A stretch of 64,000 bases of DNA from Coenobita brevimanus (GCA_032717465.1 CM064658.1:6041001-6105000); one strand, 5' to 3'; positions 11,341 through 20,878 are shown, numbered from the stretch's first letter. Program-made: numbers and translations. Notes: generated from the letters alone by a model not told the origin.

Positions 11341-11710
11341 GTGTGAGTGGCTGACTCTAGCACAGATATAATCTGTCCTGCCCAGAAACCTGATAGGGTT
11401 AACTTCCGATAACTACGTACCATACAGTATTAAAATTACTGGATTATCAATATCGGACTTTAGATTGTGGTTATCAGGTTATTGTTATCGAAGTTAACTT
11501 TTTAGTTATCAGTGTCCAACACTGCTATTGGGTAATGTCCTGGGTATTCAAAGGTGGATTATGGTAGTAGGTCTGTGGCACCAATTCTACATGTACATTA
11601 CTCTCACTGGGTTCTTGGTGGGAGTCAGAGTGGCTGTGTATTTTTGCTTTGTAACTAAACATTTCTAAGGCTCTCCAAAACGTTTGCCATAATTTAACGA
11701 TTTTAGATAA

Positions 11711-11842
11711 GTATACGAGAGAGAGGGGTGTGAGCTGGGAACAGGGCAGTGAATGGTGGGGGACAGGGCGACATGGAGGCGATTTTGTTTGTGGCCAGTC
11801 CTTACGGGATTAAGGCATGTGGCAGTAGATAGATAGATAGAT
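11711..11842 (+). mobile_element. LINE-A 3'-end stub
   Basis: ACGAGAGAGAGGGGTGTGAG, ACAGGGCGACATGGAGGCGA and TTTGTTTGTGGCCA are followed by GCATGTGGCAGTAGATAGATAGAT. This is the 3' terminus and TAGA tail of LINE-A, 5'-truncated to about 130 bp. Confidence 0.85.
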
Positions 11843-12371
11843 CATGGTATCCTTGCATGTTGAGAAGTCATGGCTTCTGATTATCTCTGCCCATTGGTCA
11901 CAACTGGGAAACTTGTATGCACACAAATATTCTGCCAAGTCTCATTTGAAGTTGGTAATGGGCTCGTCATCTGTTTTAGGTCATCCTTTCTCCAGTGCAC
12001 ATGATTGATAACTTTAGGAGTGTATGAGTAAGACAAATTGTTTTCTTATGATTCTGCTACAAGGTCATATCACACCTACTGTACAGTAGTGAGTGTCCCC
12101 AGTTGATTAATCTCCCAAGTCAGTCTGGACTAATGTAACATAACTCTGGGGCACTGTCAGAACAGTTCCCCATAGAAGTGGCCTGTCTGATCTTATACCT
12201 AATGTAAACTAACTTCAGGTTTAAAGTACTTTCACGGGAGATCTATATTCCATATGACGGGTCAGATTCACATGTTAGGAAAGTGACCTACGAATCGGAA
12301 ATTTCTTGGACATTGATTCTGATAGGGGGTGGGTTGATTCTGTGACAGGATTGGCCTGTATGATTTGTACA

Positions 12372-12494
12372 CTGCACCCTGTACTGTCCTGGCAGCACTA
12401 CATTGTTGCCAGGGTATCAGTTGGGTGCCAGAGCAATTCCAGGCTAAGTCAAGCACATCTATGTAGGATGTTGCTAGGAGCTTAGGATACACTA
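12372..12494 (+). ncRNA. H/ACA snoRNA-like sequence, singleton
   Basis: A two-hairpin fold is visible. Hairpin 1: lower stem GCACCC (12374-12379) with GGGTGC (12423-12428), upper stem CCTGGCA with TGCCAGG, pockets TGTACTGT and GTATCAGTT. H box AGAGCA (12430-12435) fits ANANNA. Hairpin 2: lower stem CTAAG (12444-12448) with CTTAG (12481-12485), upper stem AGCACATC with GATG(T)TGCT. The ACA box is at 12489-12491, three bases before the inferred 3' end. It lies in a putative intron about 105 nt upstream of the acceptor at 12598. The rRNA target is not known. Confidence 0.7.
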
Positions 12495-12598
12495 ACATAA
12501 TCATGTGTGTGAATATTGTTCCTGTAATATCACTAGTGAAGAGGGGTTGATAAGGGGTTAATGTCAACAGACTCTGTGACCCGGTGTATTACTTTCAG

Positions 12599-12667
12599 GA
12601 TTGAAGAATGCCAGGTGATGCTTGTGACTATGTGATGGAAAGATGTGGAGACATGACTGTGGCAAAG
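12599..12667 (+). other. snoRNA host gene exon (putative)
   Basis: Acceptor TATTACTTTCAG and donor AAAG|GTTAGTAA bound a 69-nt exon between the H/ACA-like sequences at 12372 and 12891. Its content is unremarkable. It belongs with the other short exons of the unit. Splicing is inferred from signals only. Confidence 0.45.
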
Positions 12668-12890
12668 GTTAGTAATGTACACTATATTCATGACCTTGAA
12701 GTACATATGGCCATACCACAAATGGGAAGGAAAGCCTGTGGTTTTTAAGGATCATAAAAAATTGGGATGCTTGCCTTCCCCTTTGCAATTTAAACCTCAA
12801 GCAAACGATAGTTTGATAAACTGTTGTTGCTTAGAAAAATGAATATCACGGATGTGTGTAAAGGGAACCACATAGATTCAGTGAATAATA

Positions 12891-13013
12891 CTGCACACTC
12901 AGCAACTGCCTGCACACTGTGGCAGTCAGATGCAATAGTGCAGAGAGTAAACATGGAACCGCTATGTGCTGCTTCACTCTCATGGAGTTGACACACGAAG
13001 TTCCATGACAGTG
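12891..13013 (+). ncRNA. H/ACA snoRNA-like sequence, paralogue a
   Basis: Hairpin 1: CTGCAC (12891-12896) pairs with GTGCAG (12938-12943), and the upper stem CTGCC (12906-12910) pairs with GGCAG (12921-12925). H box AGAGTA is at 12944-12949. Hairpin 2: ATGGAA (12953-12958) pairs with TTCCAT (13001-13006), with pocket halves CCGCTAT and ACGAAG. ACA is at 13008-13010. It is clearly related to 20253-20376 and 21302-21417. Its hairpin-2 pocket equals that of the 20253 copy, but its hairpin-1 pocket (ACTCAGCAA / TCAGATGCAATA) differs from both. Confidence 0.75.
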
Positions 13014-13575
13014 AATTTACAAGAGTCCCTCCATATTTATGTTTATTCCAGTGGTTTTGAGGCATTCTTGGTACACTGAAATTGTATGATATTTAGAGAT
13101 TGCAAAGGCTTGTGTTGTCATAGTTGCAGCTGCAGTGGCTTATTTAGGGAGCCAGATTGTGTGCTGATCCCACTGAGAGTTATATGCATTGCCCATGAAT
13201 ATGGATGGACCAGTGTCATTTTCTTCTTTAACTTCGTCTAAAATTGCCATGTCCATATTTATTGTTGAGTTGTAGCTGTGTAACATTAGGATTTGGTGCA
13301 ACCAGAGTATTCTTTTTCTGCTATTGAGCAACGGTTGAAAAACAAATGGACAACAACATGGGCCAAGTGAAGGTGAAGAGTTTAGTTGGATTATCTTGCA
13401 TATGGGAATTGGGTGGTTTCTACAAGGCTGGTAATTAGTATCCCACCTGCATTTTTAGATGCAAATAAGGTTTGAGGAATTTCTTTTAGGTTACCAGGAC
13501 AGATTTAGATGGGAATGAATATACAGGATCTAAAATACCTGCCTCTCTAGTAATTAGTGTACCTTTTCCTTGCAG

Positions 13576-13626
13576 AATTTACTAAATATGGCCTGGGTGA
13601 TTTCAAGAAAGCAGTCAGTGCTTCAG
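13576..13626 (+). other. snoRNA host gene exon (putative, 51 nt)
   Basis: Acceptor TTTTCCTTGCAG and donor TTCAG|GTGAGT are both strong. The following intron (13627-13798) is only 172 nt and contains a C/D snoRNA-like sequence. One frame reads FTKYGLGDFKKAVSAS, but no downstream frame continues it convincingly. Confidence 0.6.
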
Positions 13627-13664
13627 GTGAGTGTTAAAAAATAATAGAGTAATAAGAATGTTGG

Positions 13665-13740
13665 ATAATATATGATGTCCCAATGCACATGTTGAACTAC
13701 TAATGAATATTGAAGTAAAACATTTCAAACTGATTACAGT
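13665..13740 (+). ncRNA. C/D box snoRNA-like sequence 1
   Basis: A C-like box ATGATGT (13672-13678) and D box CTGA (13730-13733) are spaced about 50 nt apart, with a poor D' region (ACTACTAATG). The segment AATGCACATGTTGAACT (13682-13698) is shared exactly with the next snoRNA-like sequence (14123-14140), as expected for a conserved antisense guide upstream of D'. The D box ends 65 nt before the splice acceptor at 13798, the spacing typical of intronic C/D snoRNAs. Confidence 0.6.
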
Positions 13741-13798
13741 TAGGTAAAATGTGGAATGTTTCCATTTGGCAATATTTGATCTGATATAATGATTTCAG

Positions 13799-13961
13799 GA
13801 TGGTCTGGAGTGGAGCCTTGGGGCATGGAAGGATGATTGAAGCTTGGGCAGTATGTTGTGTATTGTCTGCCACATCATAGGACTGGCCTCAGTACAAGGG
13901 TCTTGAATCACTCCCTGCTCAGCTGTCTTCGCATAAAAATTGGCTCACTTGGGACAGTGTG
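13799..13961 (+). other. snoRNA host gene exon (putative, 163 nt)
   Basis: Acceptor ATAATGATTTCAG; donor CAGTGTG|GTAAGCTG. The start GATGGTCTGGAGTGGAGCC resembles the starts of the exons at 14244 and 18601 (GANNGTGTGGRRTG..., GCCTTGGAAG), suggesting exon-plus-intron duplication. The frame that starts at the acceptor (offset 0) meets a stop; the sequence does not look like coding DNA. Confidence 0.5.
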
Positions 13962-14106
13962 GTAAGCTGTTATATATGAATTATTTCTCAGGCAAAACAT
14001 AATTTACTGCACAACCTTCATGCTATGGAAGGCAATTGTTGAGCTGAATAAGTTACATTTCCATAATCAGGTACAAGTTCTTTGGTTGGAACCACAAAGG
14101 GTTAAA

Positions 14107-14180
14107 GTACAAAATGATGCCTAAATGCACATGTTGAACTTCTGATTGTATTGATGTCAGCATTCTAACTGATTTATGTA
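14107..14180 (+). ncRNA. C/D box snoRNA-like sequence 2
   Basis: The order is C ATGATGC (14114-14120), guide AAATGCACATGTTGAACT (14123-14140), D' CTGA (14142-14145), C' TGATGT (14152-14157) and D CTGA (14169-14172). TACA upstream and TGTA downstream can form the terminal stem. The D box ends 71 nt before the acceptor at 14243. It is a paralogue of the sequence at 13665. The C box ends in C where A is usual. No target has been assigned. Confidence 0.7.
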
Positions 14181-14243
14181 TCATTAAAATTTGGAGATCT
14201 TAGTTAAAACCTACAGGATCTGACCAGGTGTAATAGCTTTCAG

Positions 14244-14308
14244 GACAGTGTGGGATGGTGATAGTAAGGCCTTGGAAGCAGTGAAGAATATATGCAGCCA
14301 TGTCACTG
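14244..14308 (+). other. snoRNA host gene exon (putative, 65 nt)
   Basis: Acceptor ATAGCTTTCAG; donor CACTG|GTAAGTAATG. Joined to the exon at 18601 it is closed in all three frames: frame 1 stops at TGG-TGA, frame 3 at CAG-TGA, and frame 2 runs into GGG-TGA across the junction. This is direct sequence evidence that the spliced RNA is not coding across this join. Confidence 0.6.
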
Positions 14309-14530
14309 GTAAGTAATGAGCTATTTTATTATACAGACACATGGAGTTTTGGTTAGGATGCCCATATCGGTGAGTCTTGCACAGGTCTGTTCCCCAAAAG
14401 CAGTGGTGTACCAAGGGGCGGGGGCATGTGGCTATGCCCTCCCCCCACCCCTTTTGCATATATATATATATATATATAAAATTTATTAGTTTATTTTATG
14501 TTTGATCGAAATATGAGAGTTTGAATTTTA

Positions 14531-14622
14531 CTATGGTGGTACTATAAACTGGTGGCTAGGGTGGGGCGCCAACTTCTGTACAGTGTTGGCATGTTTTCCA
14601 TACCCGCGATGGCGCCCCCCCC

Positions 14623-14657
<35 letters not shown>

Positions 14658-15491
14658 GGGGAGAGATGTGCATCACCCTGGGGAATTTTGTTTCTTTTAT
14701 GAGTAACAGTTATAAACTTGTGCTTTCATTTCTTTGTTTTTGTTATATTTAAAAATATTATTGTTTTACGTATGGCGCCAGATGACCTCGCTGTTGTGGT
14801 GCCATCATTTTTCATTCAATCATTCTCTCCCTCCTTCCCTCCCTTCCAACATCTCTCCCTCAGCTTGACAATGCACTCAACACTGCCCCCCCCCCTTCTC
14901 TCTCTCTCTTTCTCTCTCTCCCCCACCTGTGGTATTTTAGGATACATTTTGGTTATTTTCTTTTACATTATATTTAGCTTGACTATGTAGATGTGAGGAG
15001 TGGGCTAGCTGAGCTGCCATCTCGAGTCAAGGACACAAAGGAAAGTGACACGAGGAAGCTCTGGCCAGGTCAGACTGGGTGTGTGTGTTGCCGCTCACGA
15101 GGGTTTAATGTATTATTTTTTTTAACTAGAAAATTGGCATATTGTTACTTATATTCCTGCACATTATTTTATAACCATAATTGTGACATTATTACCCACC
15201 CTGGAACTAAGGTAGAAGACAATAAAAGTGACTACATTTTTTTTAGCAATGCTGTTAAATATTTATGCCATGTGTCTGTATTGCCGTATAAATATTTCAT
15301 GCATAATAAGTTTACTGTTCTTTCATGTATAATAATACATACGTTAACAATGTATTCATATGTGTTTATCTTATTTGTGATGCCTTTTACATATATAACA
15401 GCAGTTTCACATTGCGAGAGTGGGAAACAGCAACACTGTACAGAGGTTGGTGCCCCACCCTAGCTGCCAGTTTAGAGTAGTACCACCATAG
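14531..15491. mobile_element. MITE/TIR element with ~70-bp inverted ends, TA target
   Basis: The left end CTATGGTGGTACTATAAACT (14531) and the right end, inverted, CTATGGTGGTACTACTCTAA continue into GCTAGGGTGGGGCRCCAAC and TCTGTACAGTGTTG on both sides. TA flanks both ends (14529-14530, 15492-15493), suggesting a Tc1/mariner-type mobiliser. The interior contains two CT-rich microsatellites (near 14630 and 14895). The 156-codon frame at 14993-15463 is not protein-like. Confidence 0.7.
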
Positions 15492-15553
15492 TATAAGATT
15501 GTTGGAGAGACTGAATCATAACTGAGTGGCACAGAGTACTAAAACATGACTAA

Positions 15554-15911
15554 CCTGTTAACTGCTCTATACAGCCTGGGCTGTTCTGAGTGGGACTGCT
15601 CAATACAGCCCTGGCTGCGCTGATAAATTTTGAATTTAATGCCATGGTGACCAAGGCTGACCCATGCAAGCATGTTTGAACCTCCAAATCCGAAACCGAA
15701 AAAGAAAACTAAAACCATACATTCCAATGGGGAATCAGACACTTCGATGTTCATCCATGGCTTTACTAAGTTAAATATTGAACTAATATTTCATTACTAT
15801 ATACTTTGGCATGTGTTCTCTCAATTCCCAAGACAAAATTTGGTCTTTGGGAAATTTCATTTTTACCCCTATATCTGCGCACCACAAAAACCGCCATGCG
15901 CAGTTAACGGG
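15554..15911. mobile_element. Small TTAA-type MITE with a LINE-C 3' tail inside
   Basis: The ends read CCTGTTAACTGCTC at the left and, inverted, CCCGTTAACTGCGC at the right, with TTAA at 15912-15915 and CTAA at 15550-15553. Inside, 15643-15715 matches the 3' end of LINE-C at 53530-53600: GGTGACCAAGGC, CATGCAAGCATGTT, and a degraded AAACG-type tail. Confidence 0.5.
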
Positions 15912-16157
15912 TTAAAATATGCTATATTTATATCGTATACCCATTCCATATGGCCTCGGAATGATCATAAAATTGGCCAAAATGCAAACTTTTCTTGGGG
16001 GGGGGGGGCTTCAGTGTCCCTCCCTTCCCACCCCGAACCCACGGCCATACAGGATCGTGCTTAAAAAAAAAAAAAAAAAAAAAAAAATCAACTTTCTGGT
16101 ATGCCACTGCCCAAAAGGTTGGAAGTTTTTCAGTCATGTTTTGTCCCAGGGGTACCT

Positions 16158-16195
<38 letters not shown>

Positions 16196-16209
16196 GAGAA
16201 ACTATCAAA

Positions 16210-16280
16210 AAGTATATGATGCAGAAATACAAAAGTCGCCCATCTGATTATATTGATTTAAACATTTTAACTGATTTTAG
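16210..16280 (+). ncRNA. C/D box snoRNA-like sequence 3, copy A
   Basis: C ATGATGC (16216-16222), guide ACAAAAGTCGCCCAT, D' CTGA (16244-16247), C'-like TTGATTT, D CTGA (16271-16274), with AAAA and TTTT flanks that can pair. The D'-to-D part resembles snoRNA-like sequence 2, while the guide before D' is different. The TTAA element starting at 16289 now separates it from the acceptor at 18600. Confidence 0.6.
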
Positions 16281-17119
16281 TTAATTAACACGTTATCCGC
16301 GTTTAGGCAATATAAGTTTTCTCCCAGGCTGCGGTTCATTTCAGAATGCTTTCCCACCAGTCTGCATGGAGCTATCACAGGGAGAGGAGGTATGTCGCTT
16401 CACTGAGTCCCAGTGAGGGATATGCCTTCATAAAAGTAATGTCACTGGTGGCCCAACACGTGGTATCCTGACATTTTCTTCTCGTATTGCGTGTTGCACC
16501 CCTGGTGGATCACTGATGTGGTGTACTACTTTGGCCCAGGTGGCGTAGTCCCCGCTCACCCTTACCTGGATCTTCCGTTCTCATTGGTTTGTTACCATGT
16601 CATTCTTTGTCGTGAAGTTCCAGGTGGCACTTGGCTATTTAGGTAGTTGAAGGAAATCCAAGGAAAGGTCCAACACTACCTTTAATAGTATCTTGTTTCT
16701 TCTTCCTATTTCCTCCTCCTAATCTCGTCATCTGCCTTCTGAAGGTTTTTGAGTCACCGAAGACAGTGTTTCTTATAACCAAACATCGTGGCAGCTGGGT
16801 ACGTTGAATGCCATAATAGTAATCGGCAAAATCAAGCTAAGGATAATTATAAGTACTATAATTAATTATTAATTATAATTAGTTATAAAAAATGTCTAAT
16901 AACCAGAAACATCGAGGACTGTATGATTCCCCCCCCCCCAACAAAGTAAATGTAGAATTGTTCAAAACAGGAGTGGTTACTCCATTTTTTCTTCCAGTAA
17001 AAAAACACATTTATCATTAGTAAATGATCATAAAATTAGCCAAAATGCAAACTTTTCTTGGGGGGGGCTTCAGTGTCCCTCCCTTCCCACTCCGAACCCA
17101 CGGCCATACAAGCTCGCTC

Positions 17120-17153
<34 letters not shown>

Positions 17154-17220
17154 ACTTTCTGGTATGCCACTGCCCAAAAGGCTGGAAGTTTTTCAGTCAT
17201 GTTTTGTCCCAGGGGTACCT

Positions 17221-17259
<39 letters not shown>

Positions 17260-17276
17260 TAGGAGAAACTATCAAA

Positions 17277-17325
17277 AAGTATATGATGCAGAAATACAAA
17301 AGTCGCCCATCTGATTATATTGATT
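17277..17325 (+). ncRNA. C/D snoRNA-like sequence 3, truncated copy
   Basis: ATGATGC (17283-17289) through D' CTGA (17311-17314) is present, but the sequence runs into a poly-T tract before a D box. It arose by the local 80-bp duplication and is presumably non-functional. Confidence 0.5.
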
Positions 17326-17357
17326 TTTTTTTTTTTTTAAGTAGGAGAAACTATCAA

Positions 17358-17429
17358 AAAGTATATGATGCAGAAATACAAAAGTCGCCCATCTGATTAT
17401 ATTGATTTAAACATTTTAACTGATTTTAG
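17358..17429 (+). ncRNA. C/D box snoRNA-like sequence 3, copy B
   Basis: Identical in all boxes to copy A: C ATGATGC (17365-17371), D' CTGA (17393-17396), D CTGA (17420-17423). It is embedded in the second unit of the tandem duplication, just before the TTAA element at 17438. Confidence 0.6.
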
Positions 17430-17437
17430 TTAATTAA

Positions 17438-18542
17438 CACGTTATCCGCGTTTAGGCAATATAAGTTTTCTCCCAGGCTGCGGTTCATTTCAGAATGCTT
17501 TCCCACCAGTCTGCATGGAGCTATCACAGGGAGAGGAGGTATGTCGCTTCACTGAGTCCCAGTGAGGGATATGCCTTCATAAAAGTAATGTCACTGGTGG
17601 CCCAACACGTGGTATCCTGACATTTTCTTCTCGTATTGCGTGTTGCACCCCTGGTGGATCACTGATGTGGTGTACTACTTTGGCCCAGGTGGCGTAGTCC
17701 CCGCTCACCCTTACCTGGATCTTCCGTTCTCATTGGTTTGTTACCATGTCATTCTTTGTCGTGAAGTTCCAGGTGGCACCTAGCTATTTAGGTAGTTGAA
17801 GGAAATCCAAGGAAAGGTCCAACACTACCTTTAATAGTATCTTGTTTCTTCTTCCTATTTACTCCTCCTAATCTCGTCACCTGCCTTCTGAAGGTTTTTG
17901 AGTCACCGAAGACAGTGTTTCTTATAACCAAACATCGTGGCAGCTGGGTACGTTGAATGCCATAATAGTAATCGGCAAAATCAAGCTAAGGATAATTATA
18001 AGTACTATAATTAATTAATTATAATTAGTTAAAAAATGTCTAATAACCAGAAACATCCAGGACTTACTGTATGATTCCCCCCCCCCCCAACAAAGTAAAT
18101 GTAGAATTGTTCAAAACAGGAGTGGTTACTCCATTTTTTCTTCCAGTAAAAAAAAAAAAAAATATTTATCATTAGTAAATCCCCCCCCCGAAAAGCGTTT
18201 TTTGCGTCCCATGGCACTAGTTCTGCAAGACAGGTTGTTTTGCAACGTTTTTGTGCAAGTAATAGTATTGTTTGATCTTTAAATAAAATGTAATAGTCAC
18301 TACTGGAAATTTGATATACTGAATATTCTCTTAATAAATACACTAATCTTGTATCATCCTATTCAAAATGCTTTCTACTGTAGAAACAGCAACAAAAAAT
18401 CTGCCCAGTCAATATTCGTGAAGGTGAAATACATGAAAAAGTGAAAACAAATTATTACTCATTATTGTACCATCGGTGTACCAGCGCTCTAGGAGAGAAG
18501 ACATCAAATGGTACACCAGTGTCTCAGCATGCGGATAACATG
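17438..18542. mobile_element. TTAA-target element (~1.1 kb)
   Basis: The ends CACGTTATCCGCG (left) and, inverted, CATGTTATCCGCATGC (right) are flanked by TTAA at 17434-17437 and 18543-18546. A partial copy with the same left end begins at 16289 in the upstream duplicate. No transposase is present. Excising it and the duplication would put the C/D snoRNA-like D box about 68 nt from the acceptor at 18600. Confidence 0.65.
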
Positions 18543-18600
18543 TTAAAACAAGGAACTTGGTTTTTAAATGAAAAATTTAACGTGGCATCTTTGCTTTCAG

Positions 18601-18659
18601 GGTGAAAGTGGAGATTGATGGCCGAGCCTTGGAAGGATTGTTGAGGCCGAGTCATTGTG
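18601..18659 (+). other. snoRNA host gene exon (putative, 59 nt)
   Basis: Acceptor ATCTTTGCTTTCAG; donor CATTGTG|GTAAGTAG. Contains GCCGAGCCTTGGAAGG, similar to the exons at 13799 and 14244. It is preceded by a 4.3-kb intron swollen by transposons. Confidence 0.5.
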
Positions 18660-18775
18660 GTAAGTAGCAAATAGTAGTGATTTCTGTAGCCACAAATTTT
18701 TGTAGATGAAAGAATTAGACCTACACATTAAACTGCAATATCATCCTGTCCCATTTTGCCCCATATGAACAGGAT

Positions 18776-19192
18776 TGTGGTAGGTGGGGGCGCTCACCAT
18801 CCACTCGATGTAGTGCTGCTTTGGGTGTCTGCCCTTTCCTCCCTTCCCTCCTCCTCCATCTTTTTCTTTCATTCTTTCCTCTTCCTTCTGCCTATGGGTA
18901 TCTCTACACGGAGTGACAAGCCAATTGGTTTCCTGTACACCAGGAGACCATTTACTACCCTGGGTGGTAACCATATAACCAAGCCTGGTGGTTAGTGGGT
19001 AATTAAGGTGCTCTAGTTGGATTGAGCCTGTGTAGTTTATATCCAAGGAGTGGTTGGTGTTTGTTGCTCACCTAATGCCACTCGGGGATGAGTGAGGTTC
19101 CTCACTCTCCTCTTAAATGTCAGGATCAACTTGCCTAGCCCGGGTTCCTATGCTCCTCATGGGGTGACATAGTATCGGATGGTGGATGGATT
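18776..19192 (+). repeat. SINE2 (long form) copy 2
   Basis: The head GTGGTAGGTGGGGGC..CTCGATGTAGTGCTGC is complete. The CT-rich body, central stem (TTGGTTTCCTG..CAGGAGACCA) and (TGGA)n tail follow. It is oriented opposite to copy 3 about 300 bp downstream; transcription through both could form a long hairpin within the intron. Confidence 0.8.
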
Positions 19193-19496
19193 AACAGGAT
19201 TGTAGGTACCCCCAAATTGAGAGAGTACTGGATATCCTTCCCACCCTGAGTTGCCCTCTTCTAAACCAAAATCCATATATGGGAATAAGTCTACCATAAT
19301 TGTAAGCAGTTAAAATGCAGGCAGTTATTGTAAGTCAGGAAAGGGTTTTTGTTTTGTCCGTAAATCTGGTAGAAGGTGTTTAAGCATTGCATTTATGTTA
19401 AATGGTATGGTACTCTTGCTTCTGAGTAATGGTACATGGTTTATTACACATGAAGACTCAGTAGGCCATGCCCTGGTAGTAAGAGGATTGGACGAT

Positions 19497-20007
19497 GTCC
19501 ATCCATCCATCAATCATCCAATCCTACGTTGCCCCATGAGGAGCGTAGGAGCCCGGGGCTAAGCAGATGGTACCGACATTTAAGATGAGAGTGACCAGCC
19601 TCACTCATCCGTGAGTGGCATTACATGAGCAATCAACCCCAACCATCCCTTGGATATAAACCTTCGCCGGCCAAATCCGACTGGAGCGCAATAATTACTC
19701 GCCAAACCACCAGGCACCAAAATTTGGTTATATGGTTACCACCCAGCATAGTAAATGGTTTCCTGGTGTACAGGAAACCATTTGGCTTGTCATTCAGTGT
19801 AGTCATCCACAGGCAAAAGGAACAGGAAAGAATGAAGGAAAGAAAGACAGAAGAGGGAATGTAAAGTTACCCGTAGGCAGAAGGACAAGGAAAGCATGAA
19901 GTAAAGGAAGTCAGACGAGGGTGGATGGATGGAGGAGAGGAAAGGGCAGACCTCCGACAGCAGCACTACATCGAGTGAGTGGATGGTGAGCGCGCCCACC
20001 TACCACA
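19497..20007 (-). repeat. SINE2 (long form) copy 3
   Basis: A minus-oriented full copy: (CCAT)n tail at 19497, central palindrome AATGGTTTCCTG..CAGGAAACCATT near 19755-19785, duplicated GAATGAAGGAAAGAAAG block, and head ending CGCGCCCACCTACCAC near 20007. The frames within it are not genes. Confidence 0.8.
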
Positions 20008-20252
20008 AGACGTTGTATATAGTCTTTTCACCTTCAGCTTGGTTCAGGCCTGTATTTCCATCGTTCAGCACGAGCGTACTTGCAGAATGCAGTGCTACAG
20101 CTCTTCATTCTTTCCGTAGCTCTTCATGACAACCATCATCCTAGTGTTTGTTGATAAAGCATTAGGGTGGAGGGATAGTTTGTTACAGCTCTGTGTTCAG
20201 GGTGGAGGGACAGTATTATGCCATGATTTATTGAAAAAGTGTTGTTTTTGTA

Positions 20253-20376
20253 CTGCACTAACAGCTCCTGCCTGCACTTCCGTGGCAGTCATGGCGTTCA
20301 TGTGCAGAGAAAAAATATGGAACCGCTATGTGCTTCCCCACCCTAGGGAGTTGTCACACGAAGTTTCATGACAAAA
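20253..20376 (+). ncRNA. H/ACA snoRNA-like sequence, paralogue b
   Basis: Hairpin 1: CTGCAC (20253-20258) with GTGCAG (20302-20307), upper stem CTGCC/GGCAG, pocket halves AACAGCTC and TCATGGCGTTCAT. H box AGAAAA (20308-20313). Hairpin 2: ATGGAA (20317-20322) with TTTCAT (one G-U pair), pocket CCGCTAT/ACGAAG, upper stem CTTCCC/GGGAG. ACA at 20371-20373. It combines the hairpin-1 pocket of paralogue c with the hairpin-2 pocket of paralogue a. Confidence 0.75.
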
Positions 20377-20878
20377 GAGTAGGAATTACATGTTTAAGTA
20401 TGACCCCATCACATAACTTTCTCAGGTACTGGGGAAATTTTAACTATCGCCTTTTAACTGTAGATGAATAGTGCTTGCACTTGTTTTAAATGGCCAGATA
20501 ACAAATTAACCAGTGACATAGCTTGTGAGATTGGACTTAGAAGTAACATTTAGTTGTAGTGATGTGAGAATTTCCAGTGTCTGGGTAATACTAGTACATT
20601 CAGAATAATTGGGATGTGATTAGGATTAAGGGTTGTATTCAGTGGCAATTGCACTGCAGATTATTTTCATTTAATCAGTCAGTCATTCCATAGCAATTAT
20701 TCTGCACTTAGAACTGTCAGTATCTGTGTGTGTTATTGCTGCAAGTTTGTTAACTTAGAATGCTAAGGTATAATATGCAAAACCAGTACTGAGAGGTACT
20801 AGGAATCTTCCAATACTGCCCAGTATACAGCTGTTGCATCTGTGCTGAATGCTAGCTGAATCATTTAACTTATTTCAG

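Larger units (their letters stand above)
8527..11524. mobile_element. hAT-like non-autonomous DNA transposon (~3.0 kb)
   Basis: The left end CAAAGTTGGGCACTAAAGCG and the right end, inverted, CAGTGTTGGACACTGATAAC fit hAT-type termini (CAGNGTTGGGCA). Inner terminal sequences also mirror each other (CGATAATCCGATAAC, CATCGGAAGTTAACTTCC). Flanking 8-mers CTACTGTG (8519-8526) and CTATTGGG (11525-11532) match at 6 of 8, as expected for an aged hAT target duplication. No transposase ORF is visible. The 1457-bp TTAA element at 8613-10069 is nested inside. Assignment rests on the termini only. Confidence 0.65.
15961..18178. repeat. Tandem segmental duplication, unit ~1.06-1.15 kb
   Basis: Copy A (15961-17023) and copy B (17024-18178) are nearly identical for most of their length. 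Both start ATGATCATAAAATT and end TTATCATTAGTAA. Each contains the G-run, poly-A, poly-T, a C/D snoRNA-like sequence and the start of a TTAA element. Copy B additionally duplicates an ~80-bp segment (17246-17325 and 17326-17406). The homopolymer-rich frames (poly-Lys, poly-Phe) are not genes. High identity implies a recent event or an assembly artefact. Confidence 0.9.

Noticed and set aside
15919..16219. ORFs with long poly-Lys or poly-Phe stretches (also at 17024-17314)
   Set aside because: They translate A and T homopolymers in the tandem duplication and have no protein character.
20030..20160. A further H/ACA candidate around TACAGCTCTTCATTC / GTAGCTCTTCATGACA
   Set aside because: The H box is poor and I could not pair a proper lower stem.
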